Below are positions 51,857 to 61,300 of a DNA stretch of 64,000 bases, piece after piece. The translations under genes and the position numbers were made by a program. The stretch comes from UBA6115 sp050953005 (lineage in GTDB: Bacteria; Bacillota; Clostridia; Christensenellales; Aristaeellaceae). The stretch's first letter is position 1. Each line of letters starts with the position of its first letter. The DNA lies in contig JBMNLV010000008.1 in the NCBI GenBank assembly GCA_050953005.1, positions 62,001-126,000 on the forward strand. The letters run 5' to 3'. The notes under the pieces are model-generated. The model worked only from the letters and a program-made list of their open reading frames with translations. It had not been told where the DNA came from and did not search any database.

Positions 51857-52692
51857 TTGATTACAAGGAACTGAAGCGTGCAGCCGGTATTGTCGAGCAT
51901 TCCTGCGGCCCGGCGGATACCGCAGTAATTCTGGGATCGGGTTTAGGCGGCTTTGAGGAGGAACTGTTGGATCCGATCTCTATTGATTATGACGAGATTC
52001 CCGGTTTTCCGGTATCCACTGTTCCCGGTCACGCGGGGCGTTTCATCGTTGGCACCATCCGTGATCACCGGGTTATTGTTATGTCCGGACGCTTCCATAG
52101 CTATGAGGGCTATAGTATGGACAAGGTCACCATGCCGGTGCGGGTCATGAGCTTGCTGGGTGTCAATACCCTGATTGTGACCAACGCCGCCGGTGCGGTC
52201 AACATTGACTACAGGCCCGGTGATTTGGTCATTCTGGAAGATTTTATCAATCTCAGCGGTCGAAATCCGTTGCGCGGACACAACCTGGATCGCTTTGGCC
52301 CTCGTTTTCCGGATATGAGCCAAGCCTTTGACAGCGACTTGCGCATGCTGGCATTAGAGGAGGCGCGGAAGCTGGGTTTGTCGGCCAAGCAGGGCGTATA
52401 CTGCTGGATGAACGGACCCAGTTTTGAAACCCCGGCAGAGATTCGCATGATACGCGTTTTAGGCGCTGATTTGGTGGGGATGTCCACAGTGCCGGAAACC
52501 ATTGTAGCTAGACACTGCGGTATGCGGGTGTTGGGTATCAGTACGGTCACCAACATGGCTGCCGGAGTTTTGGACAAACAGATTCATCATGAAGAGGTGC
52601 TGGCAGTTGGTGAAACGATCCGTGAGCCGTTTTGCAAGCTGGTTACCCAGATCATCGAGAGGTTGCCCGAATCTACCATCGTTGAGATGTGA
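51853..52692 (+). CDS. punA: Purine-nucleoside phosphorylase
   Basis: A 279-residue trimeric-type PNP. Motifs are GSGLGGFEE (phosphate site), VPGHAGRFIVG, SGRFHSYEGYSM, VTNAAGAVN and MNGPSFETPAEIRMIR. It splits inosine or guanosine with phosphate to base and ribose 1-phosphate, the substrate of the coupled DeoB. Confidence 0.95.
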   Translation: MIDYKELKRAAGIVEHSCGPADTAVILGSGLGGFEEELLDPISIDYDEIPGFPVSTVPGHAGRFIVGTIRDHRVIVMSGRFHSYEGYSMDKVTMPVRVMSLLGVNTLIVTNAAGAVNIDYRPGDLVILEDFINLSGRNPLRGHNLDRFGPRFPDMSQAFDSDLRMLALEEARKLGLSAKQGVYCWMNGPSFETPAEIRMIRVLGADLVGMSTVPETIVARHCGMRVLGISTVTNMAAGVLDKQIHHEEVLAVGETIREPFCKLVTQIIERLPESTIVEM

Positions 52693-52730
52693 GCAATTCA
52701 TAGGCATTGCTTTATAGAAATACGCGAAGG

Positions 52731-52749
52731 CCGCTATTCTCAGCGGTTT
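52731..52749. terminator. Weak hairpin between convergent punA and pheT
   Basis: CCGCT/AGCGG with a 6-base loop and TTT on the plus strand, 38 bases after the punA stop and 26 bases past the pheT end. It may act in either direction. Confidence 0.4.
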
Positions 52750-52774
52750 CACGCTGCTTATGGGCAGGTTTGCG

Positions 52775-55189
52775 CTACATGCGCAGTTCACCACCAAGCT
52801 TTTGCAGCTTCTTATTGATGGTGCCCATCTTTTCTTCGATTTCCTGACTGGATAGAGTGCCCTTGTCCGAGCCAAACGTCACAGTAAATGTCAGAGATTT
52901 TTTCCCGTCTGGGATTTGCTTGCCGCGGTATTCTTCAACAAAGGACAGGTCGATAACAGATTTTTCCAATGCGCTTTGAATTTCAGCCCAGCTGACCGTT
53001 TCGTTCAGCAACACGGAAAAGTCCTGCGCCACCCTGGGGAAGAGAGGCAGCGGCTGATAGCTGTTAGTGCGTGAAGACAGGGGGGACAAGGCCTCCATGT
53101 TCAGCTCAAACAGAGCTACTTGCGCGTATTTAATGTCCGCCGCCTTGGCAGCGGTACTGCTTAGCAGCGCGAGGTGGCCTATTACGCTGTCACAGCAAAG
53201 AATATTAAGCCAGGCTTTGGGGTCGGCCCAGGTGGGCTGCTCGCGCTGAGCGAAGATCAGCGGTCGTGACATTACGGCGCGGGGCAGGCTTTCCAAAATG
53301 CCCTTTGCCTGTCGAAACAGTAACCGAGCATCCTTGCCTGCCAGCGCGCAGGCCAGGAAGCGCTGCTGCAACGGCAGGTCCTCGCCGCCTTGCGTTTTGC
53401 GGGTTTCCTTTGCTGAGTAAACCTGAGCCAGTTCAAAAACACGGAAATCATCAAAATAACGAAGGTTCTTTTCAACCACCTCCAGCATCGCAGGCACCAG
53501 AGAGGAGCGCAGTGTGCTGGTGTCCGGTGATGGAGGCGAGGACAATTCCAGGCATGATGATGCCTGAACACCTGCAGCGTCAAGGAACTTCCGGTGTATC
53601 CAGGGGTAGGTGTAAACCTCGCGCATGCCGCAGCTGAAAGCCAGGTATTCGCGCACTTTACGTTCCAGCTGTATTCCCGGCTGATTGACCGCTTTGTGCA
53701 AAAGAACTGTTGGCGGTATAAAGTCAAAGTGTTCGTAGCCAAGCATTCGCGCGATTTCTTCAAGCACATCGTCTTTTTGGCTGACATCGCCTGTCGAACG
53801 CCATGAAGGCACTTGAACCATCAGGTTCTGTCCGCTTTTTTCCACCGCAAAACCAAGCGGCACCAATACTTCTTGCGCATGAGTGGCATTGATGGCCCGC
53901 CCCAGGCGTATGCTGAGCCAATCCAGGCTGACCTCGATCACCGGGCATTGGGTTTTAACCGGGTATTCATCGGTGTAAGCGCTCATGCGGGCATCAGGAA
54001 ACAAGGTGCGAATCAAGTCATCAGCCACTGCCATGGCCTGGTCCACACGCTGTGTGTCCAGCCCCTTTTCGTTGCGGTTGGCGGATTCGGTGCGCACCTG
54101 ATAGCGCACTGCGCTGCGGCGAATTCCTCGTGGTTCGAAATTCGCGATTTCCAGCAGAATGTTATCTGTTTCCGGTGATATGGAATCATCCTTGCCGCCC
54201 ATGACACCGGCCAGGGCGATCGGTTGGTGGCGGTCGCAGATCATCAGGTCATCCGTGCAAAGGCGCAGATTCTTGTCATCCAGGAGCGTCAGCTGCTCTC
54301 CGCTTCTTGCTGTGCGAACGACAATCTCATCACGGATTGTGTTCTTATCAAAGGCATGGGTAGGCTGCCCAATGGCCAGCATCGTGTAATTGGTAATGTC
54401 CACCAGACTGCTGATGGGACGGATACCGACCTTCCATAGCCTGACGCGCAGCCAGTGAGGCGATTGCATATTATTAAGCCCTTCATACTGCAAGGCCGCA
54501 TAGCGTCTGCAACGTTCCGGATCTTCAATCGTCACCGGGAAACGTGCCGGATTCTTCGGTGGCTGAAAGACAGGAAGCGGTTTGAGCTGTACTGTATAAA
54601 TGGAAGCCAATTCGCGCGCCAATCCATAATGGCACCACAGGTCAGGACGGTTGGTAAGGGATTTGTTGTCGATTTCCAGCACGATATCATCCAGTTCCAG
54701 AACGGTTGCCAGTGGAGTGCCTGGGCTGGCAGGAAAGGCACTCAAATCCAGGATTTCATGATCATCTTTTGCCGGGAACAGCTCTTCCAAGCCGATTTCG
54801 CTTGATGCGCAAATCATGCCATCGCTTTTGACACCACGCAATTTGGTGCTTTTAATCATGACCGGATCGCCCTCGCCGTGCCAGTGCACCATGGCGCCGG
54901 GCAGGGCGGTTGCTACCCGCATGCCCATCTTGATGTTGCTGCCGCCGCATACGATGGTGCTTGGCGCGTCAGTGCCGACATCTACAAGGCATACCCGAAG
55001 CAAGTCAGCCTGGGGGTGGGGCTGGATGTCGTTAATCAGGCCAACCACAATGTTGTTCAGCTGATCTGCAGGGTTGATCGCTCCTTCCACTTCCACTGTA
55101 CGCATGGTCAGGTCGTGTGAAAGGGTTTTAAGATCCAAAGACACTGGCAGGTCAACGTATTCACGAATCCATTTAAGTGATGCTTTCAT
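52775..55189 (-). CDS. pheT: Phenylalanine-tRNA ligase beta subunit
   Basis: A full-length 804-residue PheT. The N-terminal EMAP-like tRNA-binding domain (about 40-150, NNIVVGLINDIQPHPQADLL), B3/B4 editing domain, B5 domain (DWLSIRLGRAINATHAQEVL) and C-terminal anticodon-binding FDX-ACB domain (YQPLPLFPRVAQDFSVLLNE) are all visible. It lies 12 bases after pheS in the same T-box-controlled operon. Confidence 0.97.
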   Translation of the reverse strand: MKASLKWIREYVDLPVSLDLKTLSHDLTMRTVEVEGAINPADQLNNIVVGLINDIQPHPQADLLRVCLVDVGTDAPSTIVCGGSNIKMGMRVATALPGAMVHWHGEGDPVMIKSTKLRGVKSDGMICASSEIGLEELFPAKDDHEILDLSAFPASPGTPLATVLELDDIVLEIDNKSLTNRPDLWCHYGLARELASIYTVQLKPLPVFQPPKNPARFPVTIEDPERCRRYAALQYEGLNNMQSPHWLRVRLWKVGIRPISSLVDITNYTMLAIGQPTHAFDKNTIRDEIVVRTARSGEQLTLLDDKNLRLCTDDLMICDRHQPIALAGVMGGKDDSISPETDNILLEIANFEPRGIRRSAVRYQVRTESANRNEKGLDTQRVDQAMAVADDLIRTLFPDARMSAYTDEYPVKTQCPVIEVSLDWLSIRLGRAINATHAQEVLVPLGFAVEKSGQNLMVQVPSWRSTGDVSQKDDVLEEIARMLGYEHFDFIPPTVLLHKAVNQPGIQLERKVREYLAFSCGMREVYTYPWIHRKFLDAAGVQASSCLELSSPPSPDTSTLRSSLVPAMLEVVEKNLRYFDDFRVFELAQVYSAKETRKTQGGEDLPLQQRFLACALAGKDARLLFRQAKGILESLPRAVMSRPLIFAQREQPTWADPKAWLNILCCDSVIGHLALLSSTAAKAADIKYAQVALFELNMEALSPLSSRTNSYQPLPLFPRVAQDFSVLLNETVSWAEIQSALEKSVIDLSFVEEYRGKQIPDGKKSLTFTVTFGSDKGTLSSQEIEEKMGTINKKLQKLGGELRM

Positions 55190-55201
55190 TTTGGTTCCTC
55201 C

Positions 55202-56239
55202 TTATCGGAACTGGTTTAGGAAACGCAGGTCAGCGCTGCGGAACAATCGGACATCATCCACCCCATAGCGCATCATAACCAGGCGATCCAGGCCGATGTT
55301 GATATAAAAACCACTGTAAATATCAGGGTCAAGTCCTGCCGCTCGCAGAACATTTGGATGTGGTGTGCCCCCGGGCATAACCTCGATCCAACCGACATGC
55401 TTGCATACCTTGCAGCCGCTGCCGCCGCATACCAGGCACATCATATCGATTTCAAAGCCTGGCTCCACAAAAGGAAAGAAGCCTGAGCGCATACGCACCT
55501 CTACATCCTGGCCAAACACTTTTTGCAAAATGGTACGTATTAACAGCAAGCCTGAGGCAAATGCGAAATCCTTTTCCACAATCAAGGCTTCATATTGATA
55601 AAAAGCGCGCTCGTGGCGGGCATCAGTTGCCTCATTGCGGAAAGCTCGCCCCGGGTAAACAAACCGCGCCGGCGCGCCGTAACGCTGAAGATAACGCACG
55701 CTGGCGCCGGTCAAATGAGGCCGTAGGCACAGGCGCTGGGCCCCCGACTTATCCTCACTGCCTTTAAGCCAGTAGGTATCCATACTGTCCCTGGCGGGAT
55801 GCTCAGGCGGGAAGTTGAGGTTGTCAAAGGCATACAGTTCACTAGTGATATCATCTTCTTCAAACACCTCAAAGCCCAGGGACAGGAAAGCGTCATTCAG
55901 GTCATAGCACATCTGTGTAATAGGGTGCAGTCCGCCGATATCCGGCTTTATACCGGGCAGGCTCAGGTCCATTTCACCCTCTACCACCGATTTTTGGGAC
56001 AACACTTCTTGTTCGCGCTCCTGGAGACTTTGAACGATGCGCTCTTTGACCTGGTTGGCCGCCTGGCCCGCCTCGCGCCGTTCCTGCGGTCCCAGACTGC
56101 CCAAGGTTTTTAGCAGCAGTGTCAATGCGCCCTTTCTGCCCAGGTACTGGTGCCGGATTTGTTCCAATTCATTGGTGTCCGCGGCTTTCGCAATGGATTG
56201 AATCGCTTCTTGCTCCATGATTAGCAGGGTATCTTTCAC
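55202..56239 (-). CDS. pheS: Phenylalanine-tRNA ligase alpha subunit
   Basis: A 345-residue class II synthetase subunit. An N-terminal coiled coil (about 1-90) precedes the catalytic core with LRPHLTGASVRYLQ, the motif 2 region RAFRNEATDARHERAFYQYE, and the C-terminal GLDRLVMMRYGVDDVR. A CLVCGGSGCKVCKHVGW cysteine cluster is common in Firmicutes PheS. Start chosen at GTG 56239, just after GGAGGA. ATG 56218 is possible, and the longer frame to 56275 would run into the T-box terminator. Confidence 0.95.
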   Translation of the reverse strand: MKDTLLIMEQEAIQSIAKAADTNELEQIRHQYLGRKGALTLLLKTLGSLGPQERREAGQAANQVKERIVQSLQEREQEVLSQKSVVEGEMDLSLPGIKPDIGGLHPITQMCYDLNDAFLSLGFEVFEEDDITSELYAFDNLNFPPEHPARDSMDTYWLKGSEDKSGAQRLCLRPHLTGASVRYLQRYGAPARFVYPGRAFRNEATDARHERAFYQYEALIVEKDFAFASGLLLIRTILQKVFGQDVEVRMRSGFFPFVEPGFEIDMMCLVCGGSGCKVCKHVGWIEVMPGGTPHPNVLRAAGLDPDIYSGFYINIGLDRLVMMRYGVDDVRLFRSADLRFLNQFR

Positions 56240-56249
56240 AGTGTCCTCC

Positions 56250-56485
56250 TCAACAATAAATCCCATGCGATGCATGGGACGTTAGTGTACGTGGTACCAC
56301 CCAAATTCCGTGCCTTGGCACGCTCGTGCCCTTAACGCGGGGAACGGCCTGGCCTACTGCTATGTTGTTCGGCCCGGCGGCTCAAAAGTGAATGCCCTGT
56401 CTTTTCCCGGTCCGCTCCCAGCATGCGCGGCCCTCTCTGTGAGAAAATCCCTTCAGGGGTTGTACTTCGTCAAAGCCGATGGATT
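56250..56485 (-). promoter_or_regulatory. T-box riboswitch leader of pheST
   Basis: On the minus strand the conserved T-box sequence AATTTGGGTGGTACCACG lies at 56307-56290. The terminator hairpin CCCATGC/GCATGGG is at 56278-56262, followed by a T-rich stretch. Upstream, CGGCT/AGCCG arms close a long stem I, and a TTC codon followed by A (56392-56390) sits in the expected specifier position for Phe. Uncharged tRNA-Phe would stabilise the antiterminator and switch on pheST. Confidence 0.92.
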
Positions 56486-56515
56486 ATCCTATCATTTCGA
56501 ATGAAATGATGTCAA
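56486..56515 (-). promoter_or_regulatory. Promoter of the pheST T-box operon
   Basis: On the minus strand TTGACA (56515-56510) and TAGGAT (56491-56486) are 18 bases apart. The spacer is almost wholly an inverted repeat, ATCATTTC/GAAATGAT with a GAAT centre (56491-56510). Confidence 0.7.
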
Positions 56516-56584
56516 CCTGTCGAGATCTGGTTTTCTTGCAATCTATGTAGAATCATGGTACTTTTACCAAGAAAGGAGTGGCTT

Positions 56585-57448
56585 ATGCAACAGTCAATCG
56601 GCTGGTATCCCGGGCACATGGCAAAGGCCAGACGCCTGTTGACAGAACAGCTCAAACGCATCGATATCGTTATTGAGCTGTGCGATGCCAGGCTCCCTTT
56701 ATCCAGCCGCAATCCGGATCTGGATTTACTGCTCCAAAGCCGTCCGCGCTTGTTGCTGCTAAACAAATCCGACTTGGCAAATCCATCAAAAACCAAGGAA
56801 TGGCTGACATATTTTTCCGATCAGGGCATTCATTGCCTGGCTGTAACAATGCCCAAAGGCAAAAAGAACATCCTCGCAGCTGTGGACAATCTGGCTTCAG
56901 AACGCCTTGAACGTTCCATGAAAAGGGGCATTATCCGTAGTGTGCGCGCCATGGTAGTTGGCGTACCCAACGTTGGCAAAAGCACATTGATCAATTATCT
57001 GGCTGGCCGTGCCGCTTTCAAGGTTCAGGATCGCCCTGGCATCACGCGTGCGCCGCAATGGATACAAGCCTCTCCACAATTGCAGCTGGTGGATACTCCG
57101 GGCATGCTATGGCCCAAGCTGGACGATCCGCTGGCCGCCAAACGGCTGACGTATATTGCCGCCGTACGCGATGAGGTGGTGGATGTCTACCACTTGTCGC
57201 TGTCCCTGCTTGATGAGCTGATGACCATAGCTCAGCAGGAAATCATATCACGATACAACCTGCAGAATCCAATCCTGCGCGGACCTCGATTGCTTGAAGA
57301 TATCTGTAAAAACCGCGGATTTTTGCTGCGCGGCGGGGAAATGGATGTTGAACGTGGCGCGGTGTGTGTGTTGGATGAGTTCCGCTCGGGCAAGCTGGGA
57401 CGTATAACCCTGGAGCATCCGGAAGGGGCGGCCCATGAGCAAGGCTGA
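56585..57448 (+). CDS. ylqF: Ribosome biogenesis GTPase YlqF/RbgA
   Basis: A 287-residue circularly permuted GTPase for 50S assembly. The order G4 (LLNKSDLA), then G1 (GVPNVGKST), then G3 (DTPG) shows the permutation. The N-terminal QSIGWYPGHMAKARR is the family signature. ATG 56585 follows AAGGAG. It overlaps rnhB by 14 bases, as in many Firmicutes. Confidence 0.96.
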   Translation: MQQSIGWYPGHMAKARRLLTEQLKRIDIVIELCDARLPLSSRNPDLDLLLQSRPRLLLLNKSDLANPSKTKEWLTYFSDQGIHCLAVTMPKGKKNILAAVDNLASERLERSMKRGIIRSVRAMVVGVPNVGKSTLINYLAGRAAFKVQDRPGITRAPQWIQASPQLQLVDTPGMLWPKLDDPLAAKRLTYIAAVRDEVVDVYHLSLSLLDELMTIAQQEIISRYNLQNPILRGPRLLEDICKNRGFLLRGGEMDVERGAVCVLDEFRSGKLGRITLEHPEGAAHEQG

Positions 57449-58049
57449 TCGCTGTTTTGATTTATATAAGCATGACCTTGCTTTGTGGGAATCCGGCTTG
57501 GTATTTGCCGGAATTGATGAGGCCGGACGTGGTCCCTTGGCCGGATGCGTGATGGCCGGCTGCGTAGTGATGCCACGCGAGCCGCGACTGCCGGACATTT
57601 TGGATTCAAAGCAGCTCACCCCAAAACAACGTGAGGCAGCATATGATCAGATTGTTCAGAAGGCGGTTTTTTGGGGCCTTGGCAGCGCGGATCAGAACGA
57701 GATTGATACCATGAATATCCTAGAGGCTACCCGGCTGGCCATGCGACGAGCTGCGCAGCAAGCCAGGGCGGATTTATTCTTGGTGGATGCGGTAAAACAT
57801 GTTGGTCTTGCTGGTGAGGAACGCGCCTTGGTGTCAGGAGATGCTATCAGCTACAGCATTGCCGCCGCGTCTATTCTGGCTAAAGTGACCCGGGATCGTT
57901 TAATGATGGAGCTGGACAAACAGTATCCTCAATATGGCTTTGCGCGGCACAAGGGTTATGGTACGCGTGAGCATATTCAAGCCATCCGCACATATGGCCC
58001 CTGTCCCGCTCACCGCATGAGCTTTCTGACACGTTTATTGCACAAATGA
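57435..58049 (+). CDS. rnhB: Ribonuclease HII
   Basis: A 204-residue enzyme removing RNA from RNA-DNA hybrids and single ribonucleotides from DNA. The catalytic motif is FAGIDEAGRGPLAG (D28, E29), with LDSKQLTPKQR and the later aspartate in FLVDAVK. It is overlapped by ylqF and yraN on either side. Confidence 0.96.
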   Translation: MSKADRCFDLYKHDLALWESGLVFAGIDEAGRGPLAGCVMAGCVVMPREPRLPDILDSKQLTPKQREAAYDQIVQKAVFWGLGSADQNEIDTMNILEATRLAMRRAAQQARADLFLVDAVKHVGLAGEERALVSGDAISYSIAAASILAKVTRDRLMMELDKQYPQYGFARHKGYGTREHIQAIRTYGPCPAHRMSFLTRLLHK

Positions 58050-58384
58050 GTCAGTACGATCTGGGTCTGGAGGGCGAGCGCCTGGCCGAGGTTTATCTGA
58101 AAGAAAGAGGCTTTGCTATCAGGCAAAGACGTCTGCGCACCAGGGGTGGTGAAATCGATCTGATTGCCAGCCGGCACGGTATCCTGTATTTTATAGAAGT
58201 CAAATACCGTCCAGAGGGCAGACTGGGCAGCGGACTGATGAGCATTTCTCCGCGCAAGAAACAGCTGCTGATCAATGCGGCAGGCGAGTATCTTGCCAGA
58301 ACACCCAGACCTTGGCGTCTGGCTTACCTTGAGATTACCAGGGCGGGCATCCGTTTCCGTGAGGATGTTTTGCACGAAAACTGA
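58046..58384 (+). CDS. YraN family protein (UPF0102)
   Basis: A 112-residue protein with a Holliday-junction-resolvase/endonuclease-like fold. The motif GEIDLIASRHGILYFIEVKYR (positions about 33-53) holds the E-x-K type metal centre. Start ATG overlaps the rnhB stop (ATGA). rnhB-yraN-comM is a common order; here a large glycosyltransferase gene is inserted between yraN and comM. Confidence 0.93.
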   Translation: MSQYDLGLEGERLAEVYLKERGFAIRQRRLRTRGGEIDLIASRHGILYFIEVKYRPEGRLGSGLMSISPRKKQLLINAAGEYLARTPRPWRLAYLEITRAGIRFREDVLHEN

Positions 58385-58394
58385 AGGTGCAAGA

Positions 58395-61300
58395 ATGATA
58401 AGAAAAAGGCTAATAATTATTGGCATACTATTCCTGGCAACAGCGGTTTTTATCAGGTATCCGGGTGCGCCGAAGACGGCAGCTGTCTACGATACGGAGC
58501 TGTTGGTCAATGGCGGTTTTGACCGGCTGGGGGAGGATGGCCTGCCGGAGGGGTGGTACACAGAATCCTATCTGGGTTTTAGTGACATTACCTTATATGA
58601 TGTTATGGAAGGCGAGGTTGGTACTGCGGCACGGATCATCAATCATGCGCCAAATGACGCGCGGTTTGCTCAAACGGTAAATGTCTGGCCGGATACAGTA
58701 TACCGCTTGACCGGCCGCATTTTGTCAAACGCGCATGGCGGTCGCGGTGCCAACCTGTCCATTGCTGATATTTATGTGTTTTCCGAATCAGTTTATCAAT
58801 CCGATGGTGTCTGGCAAGCGGTAGAGATCTATGGCCAGACCGGACCGAAACAGCGGTCAGTTACTGTTTTCGCGCGGCTGGGCGGTTATTCCGGTGAAGC
58901 GGAGGGAGAAGCCTGCTTTGATTCGGTCTCTTTAATGGCTGTTGAGGAGGTGCCGGATCAAGCTGTTGTGTGCAGCTGGGAAAAACAGGAAGCTGCCGTT
59001 CAGCCCGGTCCGGCGGATCCGAATGAGCGTTCCCCCTTCGCGCCATGGTTGTTTATGATTTGCCTGCTGGCAACCTATGTCATGTTGAAATTGGCCAGGG
59101 CGGCACGCAACGCGGACAATCTGGTGCAAGTGAGTTCGGACAAGCGGCAGTATTATGGAGCGTTGCTTCTTGTGCTGCTCATCGCATTGTTGATTCGGTT
59201 TGCGGTTGCGGTTTTTGCGCCTGGATTTCCGGTTGATCTGAGCGCTTTTCGAGCCTGGGCCAATGACATGGCTCAGTATGGGCCACGGCAGTTCTATTTG
59301 CAGGAAGGCCACCGGGATTATCCTCCCGGATACATGCTGTTGCTGTGGCCGCTGGGCCTCTTGGGAAAGCTGTCCGGTAGCGACGCCAGCGAGTTGATGG
59401 TCAAGCTGCCTTCCGTGTTGTTCGACTTATGCATCGTTTTTCTCCTGTATCGCGTTGCTTGGATGTCCGGTGCCAGGGGCAAGTCGGCACTGCTGTTGTC
59501 CTTGCTTTACGCGATCAATCCCTTAACGATTCTGGTTGGTGCTGCCTGGGGGCAGGTGGACAGTCTTCCCTCCTTGTTATTGATACTCAGTGTTATGTTC
59601 ATCATGCGCGGGCGCTGGCGTTTCGCCCTGCCGGTTTATGTGCTTGCTGTGTTGATGAAGCCCCAGGCGTTGATGGTTGGGCCGCTGGGCTTGGTGGCCC
59701 TGGTTACGCAATTTTTGTGGGATAAGGATAACCTTGGCAAGATGCTGCGTGACCTCCTGATCGGGGTTGTCGCCGGCCTGTTGCTTGCTTTAGCAGTGGC
59801 GCTGCCTTTCTTCAATGAGCAAAACGGTATATCCTGGCTGATTGGATTGTATGGTCAGACCATGGGTTACTATCATCAAGCCACGGTTAACGCGACCAAT
59901 CTGTACTATCTGTTTGGTCTCAATTGGGTGGATATACAGTCTGCCGCACCTTTTATGTTGCGCTTGGTGGGCGGCTTGACAGTACTGCTGCCTGGCCTGG
60001 CTTTTGCTATCCGGCAGGCGCGTGATAAACAGCAGGAACAGGGCGCGCGGGTCTTTGCTCTTGCTGGCTTGATTGTCAGCGCCCTGCCGGTGTTGTTGTT
60101 GGCAATACCATTCAGCTTGGCTGCCTTTGGCATCCTGATGATGGGTGTCGTGATCATTGTGGTCGCCCTGCAATACATTCGTGCCCGGGACACAGGCAAC
60201 TTGGCTTTCTTTGGAGGCCTTCTGCTCCTGGGGTTGTCCTTGCTGGGAACAATGATGCATGAGCGTTACCTCTTTCTGTCAATGGCTTTATTGACCCTGG
60301 CTTACATTCTCAAGCGCGATCGCAGGGTGTTGCTTCTGATGCTGGGAGTCAACTTGCTGTGTTTCCTAAACACCGGTCTGGTGCTTGATTTGTGCCTGCG
60401 AAATGGTGATGGGACGGTCTACCTGAGCGCGCCTGCCTTCGGCATTCACAGCCAGACTGCCTGGCTGGAGTATTCTCTTGCCTTTTTAAGCTTGCCCTTG
60501 ATGGGCTATGGCATTTATCTGGGTTACTCCCTACACGGTGAAAAAACTGTGGTCAGGGATGTCAGCCCATCCAGACCAGCGCTGCAGTGTCTGTCGCTGC
60601 CGCTGAAGGTGCTGATAAAGCGGCGTCCCAAGGTAACTTTTGACCGCCGGGACGCATTGATTATCCTGTTGTTTACATTGCTGTATGCTGTTGTGGCCTT
60701 TATCAACCTGGGTTCTACCGTTTCGCCACAAAACGCCTGGTCCTCCAGGCCGGACACGGAGGAAGTGCGGCTGGACCTGGGGGAACAGCGTCAGTTCCGG
60801 TTGCTGTTTTTTGCCGGTATCCATTGGGCGGACAGCGATTTTACGGTATCGGTCAGCCCGGACGGGGAGACCTATCAGAACTATCCTTTCCGGATTACAC
60901 AAGGCGGGCTGTTTGCCTGGCGATACCTGAGCTTTCCTTACCAAAACACGCGAGGAGAGACCGAGTATGACAGCAATCCGCGCGAATTGTGCGGCCGTTA
61001 CATCCGGATTTCAGGTATCAGCAACAAGCTGACACTGATGGAGGTTATTGCCCAGGATAGTCAAACCGGGGAGAACCTGCCCTTTCTGTCCGCCAGCCCT
61101 GGTGCGCATGCCCTAATTGATGAGCAGGATACCTTCTCGGGCCGGCCAACCTGGTTTAACTCCATGTACTTTGACGAGATCTACCATGCCCGAACCGCGC
61201 TGGAGCAACGCAATGCCCTGTGGGGCGAGGAGCCCAGCAGTATTTATGAAACCAGCCATCCGCCCCTGGGAAAGCTGCTGATGACCTTCTCCATCATGAT

